DNA of 35,270 nt, from the NCBI GenBank assembly GCA_018240865.1, contig JAFEEY010000029.1, positions 1 to 35,270 on the forward strand, read 5' to 3'. This DNA is from Pseudomonadota bacterium (GTDB lineage: Bacteria > Pseudomonadota > Alphaproteobacteria > Sphingomonadales > Sphingomonadaceae). Shown piece after piece: positions 8,250 through 16,348 of the stretch (position 1 is the first letter of the stretch; each line of letters begins with the position of its first letter). The notes under the pieces were generated by a model. That model had not been told where the DNA came from. It made no database searches and saw nothing but the letters and a program-made list of their open reading frames with translations. Position numbers and translations under genes: made by a program.

Positions 8250-8320
8250 TTCCGCCTTTCTGGCAATCCGGAAAGACGGAATTCCTGAAATCTGGAAAGA
8301 CAGAAATAAAGAAATCTGGA
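8250..8320. promoter_or_regulatory. Operator-like repeat array upstream of the RHH/methyltransferase operon
   Basis: Two direct copies of a 14-bp element, CCGGAAAGACGGAA (8268-8281) and CTGGAAAGACAGAA (8292-8305), are spaced exactly 24 bp apart. CTGGA starts again 24 bp later at 8316. A third copy in opposite orientation, TTCCGCCTTTCTGG (8250-8263), makes a 12/14 inverted repeat with the first around a CAAT spacer. The array lies 41-111 bp upstream of the RHH start. Its form suits cooperative binding of an RHH dimer on successive DNA turns. Assignment to this protein is inference. Confidence 0.6.
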
Positions 8321-8448
8321 TCGACTCCTCGACTCACGCTGGCTCAGGCGGATTGATGGAAACGGCTAAAAACCGTTGTCATAACGAGAACACAATAGGA
8401 ACATTTGGTCAACCTGCGGCTTTGTGGCGCCGAATAGAAAACCGACCC

Positions 8449-8722
8449 CTATTCGTCCAGACTGGCTCCGGTCGACCAACGCTCGTCGCTCGGTTTCAGG
8501 AAATACCCTTCCTCGCAACAGGCCGGCGCCAGGGCGTGGAGCGGCGCCTGTTCGTCAAGCCATTCGCCGATCGCGAACGGATCAATCAGGAGAGGCATGT
8601 CCCTGCTCGCGCGGCCGACGATCGCGTTCGCGGCGGTGCGAATGCCAGCGCAGTACATGCCGTCAGGCCCATCAGCGATACGGGCGTTGATCCGTGAGGC
8701 GATTTGGCGGCTGCTTACGACC
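8449..8722 (-). pseudogene. Distal part of an unknown gene split by the IS1182-family insertion
   Basis: The minus strand from the IS edge reads VVSSRQIASRINARIADGPD and continues to a TAG at 8449-8451. It joins in frame to the fragment on the other side of the IS (10314-10458) once a single GACC copy is kept: ...ATGERRILV + VSSRQIASR.... The longer frame that enters from inside the IS is an artefact of the insertion. Residues such as MYCAGIRTAANAIVGRASRD and LLIDPFAIGEWLDEQ read like true coding sequence, but I do not recognise the family. Confidence 0.65.
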
Positions 8723-10313
8723 GAGGCTGTGTCAAAACGCTGCCGAGGCGGATGCCATGGGACGGGCACTCCTGTGGTCGGTGCGGGCGTATATTCGGGA
8801 AATCCGCGACCCGTCAGGTCCGGATTGCTGCAATGAGGGGTTGGATGCCCATGAGCTGGATCATCCGCTTCATGTTGTAGGCGAGCACGCAAAGGCTCAT
8901 CTCGGTTCTGACGTTCCTGAGCGTTTTGGTCAGGAAATGCGTACTTCCCATCCAGGATTTGAGGGTGCCGAAGACATGCTCGACGGTCCGGCGACGGATG
9001 CCCATGGCATTGGGCAACAGGTCTAGCCGCTTTTGCATGGCATCGATGACCGCCTCATGCTTCCATCGTTTGACGCGCTTCACATATTCAGTGGTGCAGC
9101 GCGGTCGCAGAATGCAGCCCTGGCAGGCGGTTAGGTTGCGGTAGTGGTCGATATCGCCATGATGATCGGACCGCGCACGCGCCTTGGTCAGATGCTCCCC
9201 AGCCGGGCATGTATAATGGTCGTGGTCGGCATCGTACACGAAGTCGGCCTTGGTGAATAAGCCGCGCTGGGCTTTGCCGGATGTGTCGGTTCTGGGCACG
9301 CAGGGTAAAATGCCCGTACCTTCGCATTCCAGCACCTGTTCGCCGTTCATATAGCCGCGATCCGCGAGTACGGTGATTTCAGGCTCGGCGATGACCGCCT
9401 TGGCTAGCCGGCTCATTGGTGCGAGCTGCGCCCGGTCGTTGCCCTCGTTCACCACCTCATGCGCGACAATGAGGTGGTGTTCGGCATCCACCGCTGCCTG
9501 CAAATTGTAGCCCACAATTCCAGTGCCCCGACCGCTGCTGTTCATGGACCGGGCATCGGGATCGGTAAGCGACACCTGGTGGTCGGGTGCTTCTTCGACC
9601 CGAGCGGCCATATTCTTCAGGAACCGCATCTGACCACGCAGGCCGGCGATCTTCTCACGGAGTTGGTCCACTCGCCCCTGCGGAACGTCGCTGGCGTCCC
9701 GATCAGCACGGTCGAGGGCCGCGAGATACCGGTCGATGCTGGCCTCGACTTGTTCGATCCGCTTGGCCACCTTGTGCGCCGTGTAGTTTCGATCGCGGTT
9801 GTTCACCGCCTTGAACTTGCTGCCGTCGATGGCGACAGTTGCTTGCCCGAACAAGTTCAATTGGCGACACAGCAGGACGAACTGGCCGCAGACTGCGCGG
9901 ATCGCCGGACCACTATCCCGGCGAAAGTTGGCGATCGTCTTGAAGTCCGGTGCCAGCCGGCCGGTCAGCCACATCAGTTCGACGTTACGCTGCGCCTCAC
10001 GCTCCAACCGCCGGCTCGACTGGATCCGGTTCAGATAGCCGTAGAGGTAGATCTTCAGCATCGTCGAAGGATGATATGCCGGGCGCCCGGTATATGCCGG
10101 CGTCGCCCCGGCAAAGCCCATAGCGACAAGATCCAGCTCGTCGATAAACGCCTCGACGACCCGAACCGGGTTATCTTCGGCTACATAATCATCGAGCGAT
10201 GCCGGCAGCAGAAAGTCCTGCCGACGGTCTTCTCCTTCCACGAAACGGCCCATCATCAAGCCTCCCGGAACCCCGGAAAACTCTATCATTAGCCGGCGTT
10301 TTTACACAGCCTC
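8723..10313 (-). mobile_element. Complete IS1182-family insertion sequence, 1591 bp
   Basis: The ends are inverted repeats: GAGGCTGTGTCAAAACGCTG at 8723 and, read on the minus strand from 10313, GAGGCTGTGTAAAAACGCCG (18 of the first 20 bases agree). GACC flanks both ends (8719-8722 and 10314-10317), giving a 4-bp target duplication. The element carries one transposase gene and little else. The host gene's reading frame is restored when the element and one GACC are removed, which confirms the boundaries. Confidence 0.88.
8814..10256 (-). CDS. IS1182-family transposase
   Basis: The start is the first ATG of an ATGATG pair (10254-10256), directly after GGGAGG. This gives 480 residues, normal for the family. 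The N-terminus (MMGRFVEGEDRRQDFLLPAS) and the block PAYHPSTMLKIYLYGYLNRI are the DUF772-type helix-rich domain of IS1182/IS5-type transposases. The DDE catalytic residues are probably D of VAIDGSKFKAV, D of VLADRGYMNGEQ and E of RRRTVEHVFGTLKSWMG. A Cys-containing insert (CPAGEHL, CQGCILRPRC) precedes the last. The gene is intact, so the copy is potentially active. Confidence 0.93.
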   Translation of the reverse strand: MMGRFVEGEDRRQDFLLPASLDDYVAEDNPVRVVEAFIDELDLVAMGFAGATPAYTGRPAYHPSTMLKIYLYGYLNRIQSSRRLEREAQRNVELMWLTGRLAPDFKTIANFRRDSGPAIRAVCGQFVLLCRQLNLFGQATVAIDGSKFKAVNNRDRNYTAHKVAKRIEQVEASIDRYLAALDRADRDASDVPQGRVDQLREKIAGLRGQMRFLKNMAARVEEAPDHQVSLTDPDARSMNSSGRGTGIVGYNLQAAVDAEHHLIVAHEVVNEGNDRAQLAPMSRLAKAVIAEPEITVLADRGYMNGEQVLECEGTGILPCVPRTDTSGKAQRGLFTKADFVYDADHDHYTCPAGEHLTKARARSDHHGDIDHYRNLTACQGCILRPRCTTEYVKRVKRWKHEAVIDAMQKRLDLLPNAMGIRRRTVEHVFGTLKSWMGSTHFLTKTLRNVRTEMSLCVLAYNMKRMIQLMGIQPLIAAIRT

Positions 10314-10458
10314 GACCAAGATGCGTCGTTCGCCGGTCGCGCTTTCAACGACAGCTTCTGCCAAAACCTGCCGCTCGGTCGCCGTGAAACCGTCTGGCAG
10401 CAATGCGCCCTAAATTCGGACGTTCGGCCTTGTAGCCGACGATCCCGAAAGCCGCCAT
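10314..10458 (-). pseudogene. Proximal part of the IS-split unknown gene, also frameshifted
   Basis: A plausible start at 10458 (MAAFGIVGYKAERPNLG) is followed, after a 1-nt shift near 10410, by ALLPDGFTATERQVLAEAVV and ESATGERRILV up to the IS edge. The second part is in frame with the fragment at 8449-8722. Together they make a protein of about 137 residues. The gene is thus broken twice, or it has another start downstream of the shift. The family is not recognised. Confidence 0.55.
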
Positions 10459-10526
10459 TCGTTTCGCCAGCGCTCAACTGGTTCAGACCCGACATTGCGC
10501 TCACGGCCCAACAGGCGTGGCCACCA

Positions 10527-11405
10527 TTATTTTCGGAGTGCAGCAATCAGGGCGTCCCGAGCCATGGCCACGCGCGGGTGTCGCAGCGATGAGCGTGCCC
10601 AGACGAGGTAGTAAGCGTTGCGCGGCACCGTGACCGGGGCAGGTATCTCGATCAGCGTGCAGGCAGCGCGTTCGCTGCGGGTGAGATAGCCAGGCATCAC
10701 CGTCCAGCCGAGACCCGCGCACAATCCCGACCGTAGCACCCTCAGATCGGGCGCGGTCAACGCGGGCTGGCTCGTCAGCTCGATCTGGTTTGCATGGAGC
10801 CAGGTACGCAGCAGCGGTCGGTCGAGGTCGTACGCGAGGTGGGCCGTCCGGTTGAGCCCGTCGGCAAGCGGCAATTCGGCAATCCGCATGGCAACGGCGG
10901 GCGAGGCTACGGCGCGCAGGTGCTCTTCGCCCAGCGGATGAAAGGCCAACCGCGGATCTTCGGGCTGCGAGGCGGTGACGGCTAGGTGCACCTTGTCTTC
11001 GAGCAGCAAGGCATAGAGCGCCTCGCGCCCGCCGATATGCAGGCGCAGGTCTAGCCCCGCATCCAGCAGCGGCGCCAGTCGGGGCGCGATCATCTCTCCC
11101 AGTAGGTCCGACGGCGCGGCGATGTGGACCGTGCCCGAGATGCGCGACGATCGGGCCCGCGCGCTGGCCAGTGCCGATTCCGCCGTGTCGAGGCTGCTTC
11201 CGATCGAAGCCGCGAGATCGTCGGCAATCGCTGTTGGTCGAACACCCCGCGAATGGCGATCGAACAAGGGACGGCCCAATTGCGCCTCGAGCGATGCGAT
11301 GTGCTGCGACGCAGCCGGTTGGGTGATGCCGATTGCCCGGGCCGCCTCGCTCAGTGAACGACGGCGGTAGACTTCGACGAAGGTGCGCAACTGCAGGAGG
11401 GACAT
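10527..11405 (-). CDS. LysR-family transcriptional regulator
   Basis: The chosen start (ATG 11403-11405, MSLLQLRTF) gives 292 residues, the usual LysR length. An in-frame start 36 bp upstream is possible. The N-terminal winged helix-turn-helix is clear (residues about 17-36, SLSEAARAIGITQPAASQHI), followed by the linker helix and a two-lobed effector-binding domain (ISGTVHIAAPSDLLGEMIAP...). It is divergent from the DJ-1/glyoxalase/OYE/lipoprotein set, so it very probably controls that set in response to a small electrophile or metabolite. The inducer cannot be read from the sequence. Confidence 0.92.
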   Translation of the reverse strand: MSLLQLRTFVEVYRRRSLSEAARAIGITQPAASQHIASLEAQLGRPLFDRHSRGVRPTAIADDLAASIGSSLDTAESALASARARSSRISGTVHIAAPSDLLGEMIAPRLAPLLDAGLDLRLHIGGREALYALLLEDKVHLAVTASQPEDPRLAFHPLGEEHLRAVASPAVAMRIAELPLADGLNRTAHLAYDLDRPLLRTWLHANQIELTSQPALTAPDLRVLRSGLCAGLGWTVMPGYLTRSERAACTLIEIPAPVTVPRNAYYLVWARSSLRHPRVAMARDALIAALRK

Positions 11406-11406
11406 T

Positions 11407-11422
11407 CCGGTTCCATAACCGG
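11407..11422. promoter_or_regulatory. Inverted repeat CCGGTT-CCAT-AACCGG between LysR gene and divergent operon
   Basis: A perfect 6-bp inverted repeat with a 4-bp spacer lies directly upstream of the chosen LysR start and about 190 bp upstream of the short start of the DJ-1 gene. It could be a regulator binding site. If the longer LysR start is used it would fall inside the coding region. Confidence 0.35.
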
Positions 11423-11455
11423 ATTTATGGCCGTCCGCCATTCCCGCTGGATTTC

Positions 11456-12310
11456 ATGATGCCGTTCCCTGCGTATCTAAGCCGCCGAAAGGAACGATCG
11501 AAGCAAAATCGCCGCCAATTGCTCCAAGCCCTCACCGCTGTCCTGGTGGCGGGCGCGGCGCCGGCGGGTGCGTTTGCTCGTGTTTCCGACATCACTAGAA
11601 AAGGACAACTGACGATGACCCGCATTCTCATGGTGGCCACCTCCGCCGACCGCATGACTCCCGGCACCGAACCGACGGGCGTATGGCTCGAGGAACTTAC
11701 CACCCCGTACTACGCGTTCCGCGATGCGGGCGCCGAGGTTACGCTGGCCTCGATCAAGGGTGGCGCCATCCCCGTCGACCAGCGTAGCGTCAACGCCGAC
11801 GGCGAGAACGACGCTTCGGTCGAGCGCTATCTGAAGGACGAGGCCCTGAAGGGCGAGGTTGCCAGCACCCTTGTATTCACAAGCATCGATCCCGCCGGCT
11901 ACGACGCGCTGTTCCTGCCGGGCGGCCACGGCACCATGTTCGATTACCCCGTCAGTGACGAACTGGCCCGCCTGGTCGAACGCTTCGACCGCGAAGGCAA
12001 GATCGTCGCCGCCGTCTGCCATGGACCGGCAGGGCTGGTCTCGGCGAAGAAGGCCGATGGCACGCCCTTCGTCGCCGGCCGCCGTGTCGCGGGCTTCACG
12101 GACAGCGAGGAACGCGCGGTCGGTCTCGATCAGGCGGTGCCGTTCCTCCTCGAAACGCGTCTCAAGGAACTCGGCGGCAAGCACGAGGGCGGCCCCGATT
12201 TTGCCCCCTTCGCCCTGCGCGACGGCAATCTGGTGACCGGCCAGAACCCCGCCAGCGCTACCCTCACCGCAGAGCTCGTGATGGAAGCCCTCAAGGACAA
12301 GGTCGCCTGA
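11456..12310 (+). CDS. DJ-1/PfpI (Hsp31-like) protein, possibly Tat-exported
   Basis: The core protein (231 residues from the ATG at 11615, after AAGGA) is a class I glutamine-amidotransferase-like domain. It has [12 protein letters not shown] and the nucleophile elbow AVCHGP (C135, H136), with E25/E26 in GVWLEEL as the usual acid partner. Hsp31-type members act as glyoxalase III/deglycases or chaperones on methylglyoxal-damaged targets; this is family knowledge. An in-frame ATG at 11456 adds a leader with a twin-Arg (NRRQLLQ), a hydrophobic stretch and an AGAFA cleavage-like end, a plausible Tat signal. Both starts could be used. The gene is first of a tight set, with glyoxalase I 2 nt downstream, which supports carbonyl detoxification. 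The span given uses the longer start. Confidence 0.82.
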   Translation: MMPFPAYLSRRKERSKQNRRQLLQALTAVLVAGAAPAGAFARVSDITRKGQLTMTRILMVATSADRMTPGTEPTGVWLEELTTPYYAFRDAGAEVTLASIKGGAIPVDQRSVNADGENDASVERYLKDEALKGEVASTLVFTSIDPAGYDALFLPGGHGTMFDYPVSDELARLVERFDREGKIVAAVCHGPAGLVSAKKADGTPFVAGRRVAGFTDSEERAVGLDQAVPFLLETRLKELGGKHEGGPDFAPFALRDGNLVTGQNPASATLTAELVMEALKDKVA

Positions 12311-12312
12311 TC

Positions 12313-12768
12313 ATGCGCTATCTCCACACCATGCTGCGCGTCGCCGATCCCGAGGCAGCGATCCGGTTCTTCACGCTGCTGGGTCTCAAGGAGACCCGGC
12401 GCATGGAGAACCAGGCCGGGCGTTACACGCTGATCTACCTTGCCGCCGACGAGGATTTCCGCGGCGACGGCGAGCAGGGCGATGCCGAGGTCGAACTGAC
12501 GTACAACTGGCCGCCCGAGGACGGCAGCGCTGCCGAGACTTACACGGGGGGCAGAAACTTCGGCCATCTCGCCTACGGGGTCGACGACATCTACGAGACG
12601 TGCGCGCGGCTGCAAGCGGGCGGCGTGACGATCAATCGCCCCCCGCGCGACGGATACATGGCGTTCGTCCGCTCGCCGGACGGGATCTCGATCGAACTGC
12701 TCCAAAAAGACGAACACATGGCCCCGGCCGAACCCTGGGCCTCCATGCCCAACACGGGCGCATGGTGA
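12313..12768 (+). CDS. gloA: Glyoxalase I (lactoylglutathione lyase)
   Basis: This 151-residue VOC-fold enzyme converts the hemithioacetal of methylglyoxal and glutathione to S-lactoylglutathione in the cytoplasm. The four expected metal ligands are present: H5, E61 (EVELTYNW), H84 (NFGHLAYGV) and E128 (GISIELLQK), the arrangement of Ni-type GloA. The phrases [21 protein letters not shown] and [12 protein letters not shown] are characteristic. It starts 2 nt after the DJ-1 gene and its TGA overlaps the OYE start, so it is part of one translation-coupled operon. Confidence 0.93.
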   Translation: MRYLHTMLRVADPEAAIRFFTLLGLKETRRMENQAGRYTLIYLAADEDFRGDGEQGDAEVELTYNWPPEDGSAAETYTGGRNFGHLAYGVDDIYETCARLQAGGVTINRPPRDGYMAFVRSPDGISIELLQKDEHMAPAEPWASMPNTGAW

Positions 12769-13874
12769 TGGCGCGCCTGTTCGAACCGCTCGAGGTCGCG
12801 GGGCTGCGGCTTGCCAACCGCATCGTTATCGCGCCGATGTGCCAGTATTCTGCCGAGGACGGCGCGATGACCGATTGGCACCGGATGCATCTCGGCCAGT
12901 TGGCGCTGTCGGGCGCGGGCGCGCTGACGATAGAGGCGACCGCTGTCAGCCCCGAAGGTCGCATCACCTACGGTGACGTCGGCCTGTACGATGACCGTAC
13001 CGAAGCGGCGATGCGAAGCGTGCTAGAAAGCGTCCGTCAGTGGTCGGACATGCCGCTCGTCATCCAGCTGGCCCATGCCGGCCGCAAGGCGAGCAGCGCC
13101 AAGCCGTGGCACGGCGGAGCGCAGCTTCCCCCCGATACGGAGAATGGCTGGCAGACCGTGGCACCCAGCGCCATTCCCTTCGCTCCGGACGACCATCCCC
13201 CTGTCGAACTGGACAAGTCAGGGCTTGCCCGCATCCGGGAGGCGTTCGCGGATGCCGCCCGGCGCGCCGGCAGGCTCGGCATCGAAGCCGTCCAGATCCA
13301 CGCCGCGCATGGCTATCTGCTTCACGAGTTTCTTTCGCCGATCTCCAACCGGCGCGGCGACGAATACGGCGGCAGCCTCGACAACCGGATGCGGTTCCCG
13401 CTGGAAGTGTTCGATGCCGTGCGCGAATCGTTTCCGGCCGACCGCCCGGTGACCGTTCGCGTTTCCGGGACTGACTGGGTTGAAGGCGGCTGGACAGCGG
13501 AAGAAACCGCAAGGTTTGCGCAGGAACTGAAGCGGCGCGGTTGCGCGGCGATCCACGTCTCCGGCGGCGGGCTCGACCCGCGCCAGCAGATCCCGGTCGG
13601 CCCCGGCTATCAGGTACCGCTGGCCCGCACGGTCAAGGACGCGGTCGCTATGCCTGTAATCGCTGTCGGCTTGATCACCGATCCGCACCAGGCGGAGCGC
13701 ATCCTAGAAGACGGGCATGCCGACGCCATAGCGATTGCCCGCGCTGCGCTGTGGGATCCGCGTTGGCCCTGGCACGCCGCCGCCGCGCTTGGTGCATCGG
13801 TCAAGGCGCCCCCGCAATATTTCCGGTCCGAGCCTCACGAAGTGGGCCGCATTCTCAAGGAAATGACGCCATGA
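12768..13874 (+). CDS. NADH:flavin oxidoreductase, Old Yellow Enzyme family (YqjM class)
   Basis: This 368-residue FMN enzyme would reduce activated C=C bonds such as enones with NAD(P)H. YqjM-class signatures are C25 in APMCQYSAEDG, the AHAGRK block (about 102-107), the substrate-binding pair H178/H181 with Y183 (IHAAHGY), and EFLSPISNRRGDEYGGSLDNR. The ATG (12768-12770) shares an A with the TGA of gloA. Another ATG 6 nt earlier is possible. The next gene overlaps its stop by ATGA. The setting points to removal of reactive electrophiles together with glyoxals. Confidence 0.93.
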   Translation: MARLFEPLEVAGLRLANRIVIAPMCQYSAEDGAMTDWHRMHLGQLALSGAGALTIEATAVSPEGRITYGDVGLYDDRTEAAMRSVLESVRQWSDMPLVIQLAHAGRKASSAKPWHGGAQLPPDTENGWQTVAPSAIPFAPDDHPPVELDKSGLARIREAFADAARRAGRLGIEAVQIHAAHGYLLHEFLSPISNRRGDEYGGSLDNRMRFPLEVFDAVRESFPADRPVTVRVSGTDWVEGGWTAEETARFAQELKRRGCAAIHVSGGGLDPRQQIPVGPGYQVPLARTVKDAVAMPVIAVGLITDPHQAERILEDGHADAIAIARAALWDPRWPWHAAAALGASVKAPPQYFRSEPHEVGRILKEMTP

Positions 13875-14968
13875 AAATCTCCGTCAAACTGCTTCTGGCC
13901 GCTGGCGCTGCCCTCTCGCTTGCCGCCTGCGCGACGACCCGGGAGGGTGCATCCGCGCCCCGGATCGAACAGGTCGCGACCTTCGATGGCGCGATGCCGA
14001 CTGGCGTGACCGTCGCCCCCAACGGGCGCATCTTCGTCAACTTCCCGCAATGGGGCGACAACGCGCCGTTCACGGTTGCCGAGCTGGTCGACGGCAAGGC
14101 GGTGCCTTATCCCGACGCCGCGACCAACCGGCCCGATCCGGCCGACCCGGCGGGGCATTTCATCTCGGTGCAGAGCGTGGTGGCAGACGGCGCCGATCGC
14201 CTGTGGGTGCTCGACACGGCGGCGCCCAAATTCTCTCAACCACGGGCCGGCGGTGCAAAGCTGGTGGCGATCGATCTTGCGACCAACCGGGTGGTGAAGA
14301 CGATCGTCCTGCCGCCCAGCGTGGTGCTGCCCACGACCTACCTCAACGATGTGCGCTTCGATCTGCGTCAGGGCGCCGAGGGCGTCGCCTACATCACCGA
14401 CAGCAGCAACGACGGCGTCGGCGGCATCATCGTCGTCGATATCGCCAGCGGGCGTGCGATCCGGCGCCTGTCGAACCATGCGACGACCAACCCCGAGCCC
14501 GGCTTCACCCCGGTCGTCGACGGCGCGGTGCTCATGAACCGCCCGGCCGACGGCCCCGCGACGCCGGTCACGATCGCAAGCGACGCGATTGCGCTCAGCG
14601 CCGACGGCAGCCTGCTGTATTACGGGCCACTGTCGGGCCGCACGCTGCACGCGGTGCCCACGGCGATGCTGCGCGATCCCGCGGTGTCCGAGGAGGCGTT
14701 AGGCCGCGCGGTCCGCAGCCTGGGGCGCAAAGGCGCCTCGGACGGGATAGCCGAGGACGACAAGGACCGCGTGTTCGCCGGCGATTACGAGAACAACGCG
14801 ATCCGCGTGCTCGACCAGGGCCGCTGGACGACGGTGGTCAGCGACCCGCGCATCAGCTGGCCCGACACGCTATCGATCGGCACCGACGGCTACCTCTACT
14901 TCACCGCCAACCAGCTCCACCGCCAGCCCGGCTTCCACGGCGGGCGGGACCTGCGCCGCAAGCCCTAA
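13871..14968 (+). CDS. Royal-jelly/yellow-type beta-propeller lipoprotein, C-terminus probably lost by nonsense mutation
   Basis: The 365-residue product starts with a lipoprotein signal (MKISVKLLLAAGAAL, lipobox LAAC with the Cys at about residue 19), so it should sit in the cell envelope. The rest (VTVAPNGRIFVNFPQWGD, LWVLDTAAP, YLNDVRFD, YITDSSNDGVGGIIVVDI, SDGIAEDDKDRVFAGDYENN) is the bacterial major-royal-jelly/yellow beta-propeller, distantly like SMP-30. Its substrate is unknown. The ATG overlaps the stop of the OYE gene. After the TAA at 14966-14968 the same frame continues ELLRIKVGAAPVLLRSR to TGA at 15020-15022, which resembles the normal family end. The TAA therefore probably replaced a Tyr codon, and activity may be reduced. 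Confidence 0.85.
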   Translation: MKISVKLLLAAGAALSLAACATTREGASAPRIEQVATFDGAMPTGVTVAPNGRIFVNFPQWGDNAPFTVAELVDGKAVPYPDAATNRPDPADPAGHFISVQSVVADGADRLWVLDTAAPKFSQPRAGGAKLVAIDLATNRVVKTIVLPPSVVLPTTYLNDVRFDLRQGAEGVAYITDSSNDGVGGIIVVDIASGRAIRRLSNHATTNPEPGFTPVVDGAVLMNRPADGPATPVTIASDAIALSADGSLLYYGPLSGRTLHAVPTAMLRDPAVSEEALGRAVRSLGRKGASDGIAEDDKDRVFAGDYENNAIRVLDQGRWTTVVSDPRISWPDTLSIGTDGYLYFTANQLHRQPGFHGGRDLRRKP

Positions 14969-15098
14969 GAGCTGCTCCGCATCAAGGTCGGCGCCGCTCC
15001 CGTCCTGTTGCGCTCGCGGTGAACCCATCAGGCCGGGCGGGCTCGCGCGGGACCGCGATCCGGCGAAAAATCAACAATTGACTTGAAGGAATACAATC

Positions 15099-15839
15099 AT
15101 GACAAACGGAATCGAAGGCAAGATCGTTCTCATTACCGGCGGCAGCACCGGCATCGGCGCGGAAACCGCGCGTCTTCTCGCGGAACGGGGCGCCAAGGTG
15201 GCCATCGCCGCGCGGCGCAAGGACAGGCTCGACGAGGTCGTCGCGGACATCGCCGCAACTGGCGGCACGGCACGTAGCTACGCGCTGGACGTGACCGACA
15301 AATCGGCGGTCCAGTCCGTCGTCGCAGCAATCATTGCCGACTTCGGCCGCCTTGACGTGCTGATCAACAACGCCGGGCTGATGCCGATCCGTCCGATGGC
15401 CGAGGTCAACACCGACGAGTGGGACCAGATGATCGACGTCAATCTGAAGGGTACGCTCTACGGCATCGCGGCGGCCCTTCCCGGTTTTCTCGAGCAGGGC
15501 AGCGGTCACATCATCAACTTAAGCTCGGTTGCGGGCATCAAGGTCTTTGCACCGGGAGGCACGGTCTACTCCGGCACCAAGTTCGCCGTCAGCGCGATCA
15601 GCGAGGGCTTGCGCCACGAGGTGGGGGAAAAGGTCCGGGTCACGTCAATCGAGCCTGGAGCTGTCGAAAGCGATTTGAAGTTCACGACCTCTGGCGCGGC
15701 CGCCGAGACGGTGCTGGACTTCTACAAGCAGGCCATCCCGGCGGCATCGGTGGCGCGTGCTATCGCGTTCGCTGTCGAACAACCTGATGACGTCGATGTC
15801 AACGCGATCGTCATCAGGCCGACTGCACAGGAGTTCTGA
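15099..15839 (+). CDS. SDR-family NAD(P)-dependent oxidoreductase
   Basis: This 246-residue classical short-chain dehydrogenase has the cofactor motif TGGSTGIG (13-20), NNAG (90-93), N115, S142/S143, and the catalytic Y157 and K161 (YSGTK). An Arg pair after the second strand (AARRKDR) suggests NADP(H). The closest-looking group is clavaldehyde/serine dehydrogenase-like SDRs (DVTDKSAV, MIDVNLKGTLYGIAAALP), but the substrate cannot be read. AAGGA precedes the ATG. It follows the lipoprotein gene by 130 bp and may be read from its own promoter. Confidence 0.92.
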   Translation: MTNGIEGKIVLITGGSTGIGAETARLLAERGAKVAIAARRKDRLDEVVADIAATGGTARSYALDVTDKSAVQSVVAAIIADFGRLDVLINNAGLMPIRPMAEVNTDEWDQMIDVNLKGTLYGIAAALPGFLEQGSGHIINLSSVAGIKVFAPGGTVYSGTKFAVSAISEGLRHEVGEKVRVTSIEPGAVESDLKFTTSGAAAETVLDFYKQAIPAASVARAIAFAVEQPDDVDVNAIVIRPTAQEF

Positions 15840-15849
15840 TTTCGACGAG

Positions 15850-15876
15850 GAGGCGGGGCCGCGTGTGCTCCGCCTC
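15850..15876 (+). terminator. Hairpin after the SDR gene
   Basis: GAGGCGG (15850-15856) pairs perfectly with CCGCCTC (15870-15876) just after the SDR stop. No run of T follows, so an intrinsic terminator is only possible. Confidence 0.35.
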
Positions 15877-15950
15877 GTGGGGAACGTACCGGCCCGCTCG
15901 TCCGTTACTTTGCCGAAGAATAGCTGAGCGTTCAACTTGAGGAGTGATTT

Positions 15951-16244
15951 ATGCCCAAACTTGCCCTGTATGTACCACTGAAGGCCAAGCCCGGAAAAGA
16001 GCGCGATGTCGCCGATTTCCTGACCTCGGCATTGCCGCTCGTTCAAGCTGAGCCGGGCACTCTGACCTGGTATGCGATCGAGGAAGGTCCCGGTGCGTAC
16101 GCGATCTTCGATACGTTCGACACGGAGGAGGATCGGCAGGCCCATCTTGACGGCAAGGTTGCCGCCGCACTGATGGACAAGGCAGAAGAACTGTTTTCTG
16201 AACCGCCGCAGATTCACAAGTTCACCCTGCTGGCCGCGAAATAG
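15951..16244 (+). CDS. ABM-domain protein (putative quinol monooxygenase-like)
   Basis: This 97-residue protein consists of a single antibiotic-biosynthesis-monooxygenase (dimeric alpha+beta barrel) domain. The pattern is PLKAKPGKERDVADFLTSAL, the central LTWYAIEEGPGAYAIFDTF, and a His-containing AHLDGKVAAAL helix. Members include YgiN-type quinol monooxygenases and many of unknown function that act on reactive aromatic or carbonyl compounds without cofactors. GAGGAG lies just upstream of the ATG. It lies in the same direction between the SDR and GlcG-like genes. Confidence 0.85.
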   Translation: MPKLALYVPLKAKPGKERDVADFLTSALPLVQAEPGTLTWYAIEEGPGAYAIFDTFDTEEDRQAHLDGKVAAALMDKAEELFSEPPQIHKFTLLAAK

Positions 16245-16348
16245 CCGAGCGGTCGGCACCCTAGCGCGTCGCTCTCATCGCCCGCGTGGGGGGCCCGGGC
16301 GCGGCGTGCGTTGAGCGGCTTTCCCCGAACCGGCCACGGAGATACTCC

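Noticed and set aside
8250..8320. CRISPR array
   Set aside because: Only two to three short imperfect repeats with 10-bp spacers, no cas genes; an operator is the better reading.
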